Source: an uncultured Synergistales bacterium (GTDB lineage Bacteria; Synergistota; Synergistia; Synergistales; Aminobacteriaceae). Taken from it: 12,061 nucleotides of DNA. Position numbers and translations under genes: made by a program. The DNA is taken from assembly GCA_905233295.1 (NCBI GenBank), contig CAJODX010000019.1, positions 1 through 12,061 of the forward strand, in the 5' to 3' direction. The notes beneath the pieces are model-generated. The model did no database searches. It was given only the letters and a program-made list of their open reading frames with translations, and was not told where the DNA came from. Each line of letters begins with the position of its first letter. The first letter of the stretch is position 1. Below, piece by piece: positions 1-6,604 of the stretch.

Positions 1-196
1 CAAATATTTTCTGCCGCACCACGACAACCTTATCGTCTCTGTTACAGGTACAGAGATACCGGTCATTGGCGATAGCCTGGATCTCGTCATAGAGTGGCAT
101 AGTCACGACACGACCATCAGGACTCATGAGTCCATATCGACCATCACCTGCCTCATAAGCTCGGAGATACGCTGTAGCCATTGGGTGCCAGAATTC
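1..196 (-). CDS. WG-repeat protein, internal fragment (foreign to the rest)
   Basis: The - strand is open over its whole length (65 codons) with no start needed and no stop. The translation contains the pattern of a WG repeat: GRYGLMSPDGRVV followed by a PLYDEI segment, matching the family pattern of an aromatic-G core, D-x-x-G-K/R-V-V and a P-x-Y-D-x-I. WG-repeat proteins are typical of Bacteroidetes and often sit at the cell surface or act in secretion or signalling; their exact job is usually unknown. The fragment is truncated at both ends, by the window edge and by the EcoRI site at 191-196, where the next gene begins in the opposite direction without its own N-terminus. Base use here is more balanced than in the AT-rich + strand genes that follow. 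I infer that this piece comes from another genome. Confidence 0.6.
191..196. other. EcoRI site at a probable chimeric junction
   Basis: GAATTC occurs here and, on reading the whole window, nowhere else. The WG-repeat frame on the - strand and the cation-pump frame on the + strand both read through this hexamer, and each loses its homology on the other side of it. Two truncated genes meeting head to head exactly at a restriction site is what ligation of two EcoRI fragments, or an assembly of such clones, would give. Confidence 0.55.
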
Positions 197-1942
197 GCTC
201 TTGACGGTTTCAGATATATTTACATCGTTATAATTTCGTTTATGTGGCTCGTTACAACAGTGTTTTCGCGTGAATATTTCCGTGGACACCGCAACAGAAA
301 CAGATATTATCTTTACGTAACTTTAACTCTCAGCTCTATAACGGGCGTTTTCCTGTCAGGCGATTTATACACGACATTTTTATTTTTTGAAATGATGTCG
401 CTTTTTTCCTACATTATGGTCGTTCAGGAAGAAAATCCCGAAGCTCAGAGAGCCGCTCAGACTTATCTGTATATAGCTATCATTGGCGGGCTTGTAACTC
501 TCACTGGATTAATTTTATTTTATGCACGTGTCGGAACGCTAGACATAGCTGAACTTGGAAAATTAAATTTTTCCGATAAAACATCGCTTTACGTTCCGGG
601 ATTTTTAATTTTTGCCGGTTTTGCAGCGAAAGCCGCGATTTTCCCGTCTCATATATGGCTGCCGACTGCTCACACTGCAGCACCTGCACCGTCCAGCGCA
701 CTGTTATCGGGTCTTTTAACAAAGTCCGGACTTTACGGCGTTATAGTCCTGACCGCCGGACCTTTTCTCCACGATTCATACTGGGGATTCATTTTAATCG
801 TTCTCGCGGTCATTACAATGGTTCTCGGTGCAGTTCTCGCTGTTTTTTCCGTGAACATAAAAAGGACTCTCGCGTGTTCGTCAATGTCTCAGCTCGGATT
901 TATATTAACAGGTATAGCAATGCAGTGTTTTCTCGGTGCTGACAATGATCTTGCAGTACGCGGAACGATTTTATATATGGTCGGACATTCGCTGATAAAA
1001 TTAATTTTGTTTTTGTGCGCCGGTGTTGTTCACATGAACACGCATAAATTAAATCTCAATGACATAAAAGGTTTCGGGCGCGGCAAAAAGATTTTTATGT
1101 TTGCTTTCCTGATGGGCGGACTTGGTCTTATGGGTGTACCTCTGCTGAACGGATATTTAGGCAAAACTTTGATACATGAAAGTATTGTTGAGCATATTCA
1201 CGTTCTGAACAGTGCCGGAACGCTTGGCTTTATGAGCGTATCAGGTGAAAAATTAATGTTTGAAATTTTTGAATGGCTTTTTTTAATTTCAGGCGGCTTG
1301 ACGACAGCGTATGTCATAAAATTATTTATCGCGCTGTTCGTTGCAAGTCCCAACCCGGAAATGCACCAGAAAGAAATTTATATTGGAAAATTCAACGCGT
1401 TTATGCTGGCTCTTTCGGCTTTAATTCTTCCCGTAATAGGCTTTTTCCCCAACAAATTCGGAGATCCTGTCGGATTTTTCGGCGCGGCGTTTATGAACGG
1501 TCCCGAACATCATCACGCAGTGAATTATTTTTCATTCGACAATCTTGAAGGCGCGGCAATTTCAATTATCATAGGCATTTGCGTTTATATATTTTTCGTG
1601 CAGAAATTTCTGATAAAAGACGAAGAATATTTAGATCTCTGGCCGGAAAAATTAAACATCGAAAATTTAATCTTCCGTCCTGTAATATGCGTGATATTGC
1701 CTTTTATCGGCGCATTGTCCGCACGCCTCGTAGATTTAATAACAGCCGAACCTGTAACGCTGATGCTCTCGAACATGTCAAAAATAAAATTCATAAGACC
1801 GCCCGAAGATTTAGGCTTCGGATTTTATCAGGATAACGGGAAAGCTGAAACGCCCGGAAATCTTTTGCCTTCAAGTCTGGCTTACGGTCTGATGATGTTT
1901 GCGGTTGGACTTCTGTTTGTCATTGCGTTTTTAATGTCGTGA
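191..1942 (+). CDS. Mrp/NuoL-family cation-pump membrane subunit, 5'-truncated
   Basis: This is a proton-conducting membrane transporter of the NuoL/NuoM/MrpD family, a subunit of Na+/H+ antiporters or of complex I-like or hydrogenase membrane arms. The protein is hydrophobic throughout. Family marks are visible: FFEMMSLFSY with the conserved membrane glutamate (nt 389-391), AAKAAIFPSHIWLPTAH with the conserved lysine (nt 629-631), LTKSGLYG, and GHSLIKLILFLCAG. Full-length members have an N-terminal stretch of roughly 60-80 residues before the DGF-x-x-x-Y segment that opens here, so the 5' end is missing. The GTG at 185 would give an open frame but lies in the foreign sequence beyond the EcoRI junction and cannot be the native start. 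No other subunit of a multi-gene pump is downstream, so this would be the last gene of its cluster. Whether it belongs to an Mrp antiporter or a hydrogenase-linked complex cannot be told from this window. Confidence 0.85.
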   Translation, partial: EFALDGFRYIYIVIISFMWLVTTVFSREYFRGHRNRNRYYLYVTLTLSSITGVFLSGDLYTTFLFFEMMSLFSYIMVVQEENPEAQRAAQTYLYIAIIGGLVTLTGLILFYARVGTLDIAELGKLNFSDKTSLYVPGFLIFAGFAAKAAIFPSHIWLPTAHTAAPAPSSALLSGLLTKSGLYGVIVLTAGPFLHDSYWGFILIVLAVITMVLGAVLAVFSVNIKRTLACSSMSQLGFILTGIAMQCFLGADNDLAVRGTILYMVGHSLIKLILFLCAGVVHMNTHKLNLNDIKGFGRGKKIFMFAFLMGGLGLMGVPLLNGYLGKTLIHESIVEHIHVLNSAGTLGFMSVSGEKLMFEIFEWLFLISGGLTTAYVIKLFIALFVASPNPEMHQKEIYIGKFNAFMLALSALILPVIGFFPNKFGDPVGFFGAAFMNGPEHHHAVNYFSFDNLEGAAISIIIGICVYIFFVQKFLIKDEEYLDLWPEKLNIENLIFRPVICVILPFIGALSARLVDLITAEPVTLMLSNMSKIKFIRPPEDLGFGFYQDNGKAETPGNLLPSSLAYGLMMFAVGLLFVIAFLMS

Positions 1943-2036
1943 ACAGACGGGAGAATTTTCGCAATATTATGTTAAAATTTTCAGGAAAAATAAATTTTTT
2001 TAATTTTTTGATGATGAAAGGATTTGAAATTTCATT

Positions 2037-3215
2037 ATGCCAAAACTCAGCGACAGAGTAGGCACTTTCACAGACTCCGTCATACGCCGCATGACAAGAA
2101 TCTGCAACAAATACGGCGCCATCAATCTTTCTCAGGGCTTCCCCGACTGGGAACCTCCGAAAGAAATGTTAGACTCTCTTGCAAAAACAGCGTACACAGG
2201 ACCGCACCAGTATGCCATAACATTCGGAGCAAAAAATTTAAGAGATGCAATATGCGCCAAACAGAGCAAAGCTATCGGACGTGAAATCGATCCCGAAAAA
2301 GAAATCGTTATCACCTGCGGTAGCACAGAGTCAATGATGTGCGCAATGATGACAATCTGCAATCCGGGCGATAAAGTCATGGTATTCTCCCCGTTCTACG
2401 AAAACTACGGCGCGGACGCGATTCTGTCGGGAGCTTCACCGATTTATATTCCTTTAGTGCCGCCGACCTACGACTATGACATTAAATTAATCGAACAGGG
2501 CTTCAAAGACGGTGCAAAAGCAATCGTTATCTGCAACCCTTCAAACCCTTGCGGAAAAGTTTTCAAAAAAGAAGAACTCCTCGAAATCTGCAATCTTGCC
2601 GTAAAATATGACGCTTTCGTTGTAACTGACGAAGTTTACGAACACATCGTATTTGATCCTTACAAACACGTTTACGCTTCGGGGCTTCCGGGAATGTTCG
2701 ATCATGTCATCACCTGCAACTCACTTTCAAAGACGTATTCAATAACAGGCTGGCGTTTGGGATATTTAATCGGACCTGAAAACGTTGTTGAGGGCGCAAG
2801 AAAAGTTCACGACTTTCTGACAGTCGGTGCAGCAGCGCCTTTGCAGGAAGCCGCGGTAAAAGCCTTTTTGCTTCCTGATGAATATTATGCAGAACTCAAA
2901 GAAAAATATACCCGCAAACGCAACAGATTCCTTGAGGGACTTGATGAAGCCGGTTTCAAACACAACACGCCTCAAGGTTCTTATTTCGTTATGGTTGACA
3001 TTTCAAACTTCCTTGCGCTTGACCAGTTCAAAGGCTGGAGCGACCTTGAATTTTGTGAATGGGTCATCAAAAACATCGGCGTTGCGGCTGTACCGGGTTC
3101 AAGTTTCTTCAGAGAGCCGATTAACAACTTAATCAGATTCCATTTTGCCCGCTCCGATGAAGTCCTTGAGGAAGTAATCCGAAGACTCAAGAAAATGGCT
3201 GAACTCGTAAAATAA
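2037..3215 (+). CDS. Class I/II PLP-dependent aminotransferase
   Basis: This is a 392-residue fold-type I aminotransferase, full length for its family and cytosolic. The motifs run in order: SQGFPDW near residues 32-38, the NPSNPCG loop at 167-173 that binds substrate and cofactor, VTDEVYE with the pyridine-binding Asp198 and Tyr201, SLSKTYSITGWRLGY with the Schiff-base Lys232, and a C-terminal IRFHFAR whose arginine should bind the substrate carboxylate. The SQGFPDW and GWRLGY variants resemble the methionine, kynurenine or aspartate/aromatic 2-oxoglutarate aminotransferases (YbdL or MtnE-like), but the substrate cannot be fixed. The start at ATG 2037 is preceded by AAAGGA at 2017-2022, a rather long spacing. 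Only 9 bases separate it from mnmA, so the two are probably co-transcribed. The 94 bases before it show no convincing promoter or terminator. Confidence 0.93.
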   Translation: MPKLSDRVGTFTDSVIRRMTRICNKYGAINLSQGFPDWEPPKEMLDSLAKTAYTGPHQYAITFGAKNLRDAICAKQSKAIGREIDPEKEIVITCGSTESMMCAMMTICNPGDKVMVFSPFYENYGADAILSGASPIYIPLVPPTYDYDIKLIEQGFKDGAKAIVICNPSNPCGKVFKKEELLEICNLAVKYDAFVVTDEVYEHIVFDPYKHVYASGLPGMFDHVITCNSLSKTYSITGWRLGYLIGPENVVEGARKVHDFLTVGAAAPLQEAAVKAFLLPDEYYAELKEKYTRKRNRFLEGLDEAGFKHNTPQGSYFVMVDISNFLALDQFKGWSDLEFCEWVIKNIGVAAVPGSSFFREPINNLIRFHFARSDEVLEEVIRRLKKMAELVK

Positions 3216-3224
3216 AATTTTATT

Positions 3225-4295
3225 ATGAGCATTTTAATTGCAATGAGCGGCGGCGTTGACAGCAGCGTCTCCGCTTTTTTAATGACGCGGAAATATAAAA
3301 TCTGCAAAGGCGCAACGATGCTTTTATTTTTGAACGAATCGCTCGGAATTTCATCAAAATATCCGTGCTGTTCGCGCGAAAATATTATTGACGCAAAAAA
3401 AATCTGCGAAAATTTAGGCATTGAACACGAAATTTTAAATTTTATGCAGGATTTTGAAGAACTTGTCATAAAAAAATTCGTGAACGTTTATGAAAACGGC
3501 GGAACTCCAAATCCATGCATCGACTGCAACAAATTTCTGAAATTCGGATTAATGCTGAAACATGCGGACGAAAATAATTTTGAAAAAATCGCAACAGGAC
3601 ATTACGCGAAAATCCAAAAAGATTCGTCCGGAAGATTTTTGCTGTTCAAAGCCGAAGATTTGTCGCGAGACCAGAGTTACGTCTTATATATGATGACGCA
3701 GGAGCAGCTTGCGCGCACTGAATTTCCTTTAGGCTCAATGAAAAAATCCGAAGTCCGTGAACTTGCCGCCGAATTAAATTTTGTCAACGCACGCAAACAC
3801 GATTCACAGGATATTTGCTTTATCCCTGACGGAGATTACGGAAATTTCATCGAAAGTTTCACGGGCAAAAAATATCCGCCGGGAAATTTTGTAGATTCGT
3901 CAGGAAAAATTTTAGGCGTTCATAAAGGAATAATCCATTACACAGCCGGACAGAGACGCGGCTTGGGTGTTGCGGCGAAATCGCGGCTTTACGTTTCAAA
4001 GATTGACAATAAATCAAACAGCATAACTTTATCTTTTGAAGATGAAGCAAATTTATATTGCAGAAATTTGAAAGTCAAAGAAGCAAATTTAATTGCATTT
4101 GACAAACTCCCGGAAAATTTTCACGCAAAAGTTAAACTCCGCTACCGTCAAAAAGAAATTCCTGCGGTAATAAATCAGACTGGCGAAAAAGAATTTTTAA
4201 TCGAGTTCAGCGAACCTCAAAAAACTCCGGCAAAAGGTCAGGCAGCTGTGATATATGACGGCGATGCAGTGGTCGGCGGAGGAACGATTTTTTAA
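3225..4295 (+). CDS. mnmA: tRNA-uridine 2-sulfurtransferase MnmA
   Basis: MnmA makes the 2-thio group of the wobble uridine in tRNAs for Lys, Glu and Gln, adenylating U34 with ATP before sulfur transfer. The 356-residue length is normal. The PP-loop SGGVDSS is at residues 8-14. GTPNPCIDCNKF holds Cys98 and Cys101, TGHYAKI is at 124-130, and SQDICFIPDG holds Cys198. The C-terminal half contains YTAGQRRGLGV and the beta-barrel tRNA-binding domain. Cys101 and Cys198 align with the E. coli catalytic pair (Cys102, Cys199). Cys98 replaces the aspartate of the E. coli DxxC form, giving the three-cysteine type proposed to carry an Fe-S cluster. No good Shine-Dalgarno lies before ATG 3225, which starts 9 bases after the aminotransferase stop, so translation is probably coupled. 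It precedes the iron operon but is separated from it by a promoter. Confidence 0.96.
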   Translation: MSILIAMSGGVDSSVSAFLMTRKYKICKGATMLLFLNESLGISSKYPCCSRENIIDAKKICENLGIEHEILNFMQDFEELVIKKFVNVYENGGTPNPCIDCNKFLKFGLMLKHADENNFEKIATGHYAKIQKDSSGRFLLFKAEDLSRDQSYVLYMMTQEQLARTEFPLGSMKKSEVRELAAELNFVNARKHDSQDICFIPDGDYGNFIESFTGKKYPPGNFVDSSGKILGVHKGIIHYTAGQRRGLGVAAKSRLYVSKIDNKSNSITLSFEDEANLYCRNLKVKEANLIAFDKLPENFHAKVKLRYRQKEIPAVINQTGEKEFLIEFSEPQKTPAKGQAAVIYDGDAVVGGGTIF

Positions 4296-4336
4296 TGCTG
4301 AATGAAAAAATTTGTTTGCCGAAAATAACTTTTAAC

Positions 4337-4365
4337 TTGACCGCGAAAAATTTTGCTTATATAAT
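4337..4365 (+). promoter_or_regulatory. Sigma-70 promoter of the iron operon
   Basis: TTGACC at 4337-4342 and a perfect TATAAT at 4360-4365 are 17 bases apart, the ideal spacing. Transcription should start near 4372, after mnmA and about 60 bases before the fetM start. The spacer holds the near-palindrome GCGAAAAATTTTGC (4343-4356). A promoter this close to consensus would normally be held in check by a repressor in an iron-uptake operon. Confidence 0.72.
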
Positions 4366-4377
4366 TCACCGCGAAAA
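4340..4377 (+). repeat. Direct repeat ACCGCGAAAA flanking the -10 box
   Basis: The exact 10-mer ACCGCGAAAA occurs at 4340-4349, overlapping the end of the -35 box, and again at 4368-4377 over the predicted transcription start. The copies are 28 bases apart, start to start, with the -10 box between them. Two identical elements bracketing a promoter could be operator half-sites. The binding protein is not known from the sequence; the DtxR-family regulator at the end of the window is a candidate only. Confidence 0.45.
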
Positions 4378-4428
4378 GTAATCTTGAATAAGTTTGATAA
4401 ATATAATTTTTATTTACATGGAAAGGGA

Positions 4429-5820
4429 ATGGAAATTTTGTTGAAAGCACAAAAGGTCTTCGCTAAATTTGCGTTGCTGGCGTTGATCCTGTCAACTTTT
4501 ATTTTTATTTTCGCGGAGGGTTCTGAGGCTGCAAAAAAGAAAAAACATTATGATGACTGGTGTGCAGTCGCAGCTGATATGGCACTCGAATTTAACGCGG
4601 CTATTGATGATGTTATCAGCGACAAATTCAAAGATGCTTATAATCACGTTAATGACGCGTATTTCAAATATTATGAGGTTCAAGGCGTTGAACGCACCGT
4701 TATGTACGCGATTTCAGCGGCGCGTGTCAATCATATTGAAGCGCAGTTTAGAGACATCAAACATGTTTTGCTCGGCAATCAGGAAAAAGAAAAAAATTCT
4801 TTGCTTCAGCAAATTGAAGATTTGAAAATAAAAGTTTACAAAGATTCAATGGTTCTCGACGGCAAAGCCGATGCAAGCGACCCTGACAGCGTTGGTCAGG
4901 CAATTTACGCCGAAACAAAAGTTCCGAAACCTGCATTAGCCGCAAGTATTCCCGAACAAACAAAAGAAATTCCCGCTCAGCCTGCGGAGGTTTCTGAGAA
5001 AAAAGCTCCTGTCAACCGCGACTGGCTCACCTTTGTAACAGCGTTCGGTCTTTTAGTCCGCGAAGGTCTTGAAGCGATTCTGGTAATCGTCGCAATCGTT
5101 GCGTACCTGATAAAAACAGGAAACAAAAACATGCTGAAGGGCGTTTATCTTGGCTCTTTCGCGGCAATCATAGCGAGCGTTATTTTAGCTTGGGCTCTTG
5201 AAGCTTTAATGGGTGAACAGAGCGGTGTCGCACGTGAGCTTCTCGAAGGCTGGACGATGTTCCTTGCTGTTGCTGTTTTATTTTACGTCAGCAACTGGAT
5301 GCTTTCGAAGGCAGACACGATAGCGTGGGAAAATTACATCAGCGGAAAAGTTCAGCAGTCTATTGATTCAAAAAGCCAGTGGACTTTGATTTTTGCGGCG
5401 TTCATTGCGGTAATGCGTGAAGGCGCGGAATTAATTTTGTTTTACTCGGCTGCGTTCACGGGCGGTATGAGCAATCCGGCTTACATTGCTTACGGCATAG
5501 GCGCGGGCATTCTCGTTCTCGTTGCTGTGTGGGTAGCGTTCAGATATTTCAGCGTCAGGCTTCCTTTGAAAGCTTTCTTTATGTTCACGAGCATTTTGCT
5601 TTTCTTGATGTGCATTTCGTTTATGGGCAAGGGCGTTGTTGAACTCACTGAAGCCGATGTTATCACAGGTCGCACAGTAATACCGGCGATGAACGGATTT
5701 TCAATCGAAATTTTGAGCATCTACGACAGAGCAGAGACTCTTATTCCTCAGATAATGCTCGTAATCGCGGCATTATGGATAATGATTCCGCACATGTTCG
5801 GCAAAAAGAAAAAGGTATAA
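4429..5820 (+). CDS. fetM: FTR1-family iron permease with periplasmic N-domain (FetM-like)
   Basis: This inner-membrane permease imports iron delivered by the periplasmic P19 protein. A signal peptide (residues 1-35, cleavage near GSEA) is followed by a mostly helical, charged periplasmic domain (about 40-170), a linker rich in Ala, Pro and Glu, and then the FTR1 domain from about 203 with seven likely membrane helices. Both iron-binding REXXE motifs are intact: REGLE at 211-215 and REGAE at 330-334. The C-terminus ends in a lysine-rich cytoplasmic tail. This fusion of a periplasmic domain to FTR1 is the FetM layout. The start is uncertain. ATG 4429 has AAAGGG directly against it, which is too close. 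TTG 4438 in the same frame has that element at about 9 bases and keeps a full signal peptide. TTG 4384 lies only about 12 bases after the predicted transcription start and adds an unlikely N-terminal extension. Confidence 0.9.
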   Translation: MEILLKAQKVFAKFALLALILSTFIFIFAEGSEAAKKKKHYDDWCAVAADMALEFNAAIDDVISDKFKDAYNHVNDAYFKYYEVQGVERTVMYAISAARVNHIEAQFRDIKHVLLGNQEKEKNSLLQQIEDLKIKVYKDSMVLDGKADASDPDSVGQAIYAETKVPKPALAASIPEQTKEIPAQPAEVSEKKAPVNRDWLTFVTAFGLLVREGLEAILVIVAIVAYLIKTGNKNMLKGVYLGSFAAIIASVILAWALEALMGEQSGVARELLEGWTMFLAVAVLFYVSNWMLSKADTIAWENYISGKVQQSIDSKSQWTLIFAAFIAVMREGAELILFYSAAFTGGMSNPAYIAYGIGAGILVLVAVWVAFRYFSVRLPLKAFFMFTSILLFLMCISFMGKGVVELTEADVITGRTVIPAMNGFSIEILSIYDRAETLIPQIMLVIAALWIMIPHMFGKKKKV

Positions 5821-5823
5821 AAC

Positions 5824-5850
5824 TGCCCCGCTCGAACAGGGCATTTTATA
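5824..5850 (+). terminator. Weak hairpin between fetM and fetP
   Basis: TGCCC (5824-5828) pairs with GGGCA (5839-5843) around a 10-base loop and is followed by ATTTTAT. The stem is short and the U-run interrupted, so it is more likely a leaky terminator or an mRNA-end stabiliser than a full stop. It sits 4 bases after the fetM stop codon. Confidence 0.42.
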
Positions 5851-5871
5851 AAAAAACAATTAAAATTTTTC

Positions 5872-5878
5872 AGGAGGT
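5872..5878 (+). promoter_or_regulatory. Perfect Shine-Dalgarno of fetP
   Basis: AGGAGGT lies 8 bases before ATG 5887. It is the strongest ribosome-binding site in the operon, fitting a periplasmic protein made in larger amounts than the membrane components. Confidence 0.75.
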
Positions 5879-5886
5879 ATTTTACT

Positions 5887-6477
5887 ATGAAAAAGCTGGT
5901 TTTGACAGCATTAATTCTTGCATTGGCTGCAGGCACGGCTTTTGCAGTTGCAGCACCCGTTTCAATGAAACCCGGCGAAGCTGGATTTGAGGAGATTCCA
6001 ATCGGCGAAACACAGGTCGGACCCTACAACGTTGCGGCTGTTTATTTCCAGCCTGTCGATATGTATCCGACAGGCAAAGGCGTTTCACGTGAAGAAGCCG
6101 ACATGCACCTTGAGGCTGACATTCATCTCAAACCCGAAGCAGCAGTCGCTTACGGTTTCGGCAACGGCGAAGACATTTGGCCTGCATACCTCACGGTCAA
6201 ATACGAAATTGCCAAGATTGACGGCAAAGTTGTAATGGACGGTTCATTCATGCCCATGAACGCTGATGACGGTCCTCACTACGGCGCGAACATCAAAAAG
6301 GGTCTTCCTGTAGGTCCGTACAAACTCCGTTTCATCATTGAGCCACCCACTGACTATTTGCTTCACACTGACGACGAAACAGGCGTTCCTGCAAAAGAAG
6401 ACGCGAAAAATTTCTTCCAGACTCACACAGTAGAGTTTGATTGGAATTACACCGGCGAACAGCTTCAGAACGACTAA
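5887..6477 (+). CDS. fetP: P19/Tp34-family periplasmic iron-binding protein (FetP-like)
   Basis: This 196-residue protein belongs to the P19/Tp34 (FetP) family: periplasmic, beta-sandwich, copper-binding proteins that handle iron for the partner FTR1 permease. A clear signal peptide (MKKLVLTALILALAAGTAFA, cleavage around residue 20-23) directs export. Family motifs include VGPYNVAAVYF, the metal-rich EADMHLEADIH (70-80), FMPMNADDGPHYG (121-133) and VGPYKLRFIIEPP. Met124 and His131 have the M-x6-H spacing of the FetP copper site (Met90/His97), and His160 plus His74 or His80 would complete it. That assignment is from spacing alone. It follows fetM with 66 bases between and precedes the DUF2318 gene, the same order as p19 in Campylobacter. 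There is no sign of truncation, and length and motifs are normal. Confidence 0.93.
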   Translation: MKKLVLTALILALAAGTAFAVAAPVSMKPGEAGFEEIPIGETQVGPYNVAAVYFQPVDMYPTGKGVSREEADMHLEADIHLKPEAAVAYGFGNGEDIWPAYLTVKYEIAKIDGKVVMDGSFMPMNADDGPHYGANIKKGLPVGPYKLRFIIEPPTDYLLHTDDETGVPAKEDAKNFFQTHTVEFDWNYTGEQLQND

Positions 6478-6497
6478 ATTTTCAGGTTAAAAAGCTT

Positions 6498-6534
6498 AGG
6501 AGTGAGGATAAAAAATCCTTGCTCCTGATTTTTG
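6498..6534 (+). terminator. Rho-independent terminator/attenuator after fetP
   Basis: A 12-base-pair stem (6498-6509 with 6515-6526, two G-U pairs) closes an AAAAA loop and is followed by GATTTTTGTT. It begins 21 bases after the fetP stop. The next gene is in the same direction with no promoter seen between, so partial read-through is expected, giving more fetM-fetP message than message for the later genes. Confidence 0.75.
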
Positions 6535-6539
6535 TTGCA

Positions 6540-6546
6540 GGGAGGA
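6540..6546 (+). promoter_or_regulatory. Ribosome-binding site that points to a start before 6605
   Basis: GGGAGGA is the best Shine-Dalgarno between fetP and the DUF2318 gene. It touches an ATG at 6547 whose frame stops after 25 codons and does not match the membrane protein. In the protein's own frame the codon at ideal distance is ATT 6554. Either ATT is used as the start, or the A5 run after ATG 6547 carries one base too many: with four A's the ATG would read MKILKYLV in frame. Confidence 0.5.
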
Positions 6547-6604
6547 ATGAAAAATTTTAAAATATCTTGTTGCCGTAACGGATCATCTTGCGGAGTTCGC
6601 ATTA

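Noticed and set aside
185..190. GTG at 185 as the start of the cation-pump gene
   Set aside because: It lies on the far side of the EcoRI junction in sequence that codes for a WG-repeat protein on the other strand, has no ribosome-binding site, and would leave the protein without the family's N-terminal region.
1943..2036. Terminator or promoter between the cation-pump gene and the aminotransferase
   Set aside because: Only imperfect AT-rich inverted repeats and no -35/-10 pair at proper spacing are visible.
2981..3469. A 162-codon - strand frame across the aminotransferase/mnmA boundary
   Set aside because: It is antisense to two well-supported genes, has low-complexity Ser/Ile-rich composition and no recognisable motif.
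4394..4417. AT-rich stretch after the fetM promoter as a Fur box
   Set aside because: It matches the 19-base Fur consensus poorly and such AT-rich runs occur throughout the window.
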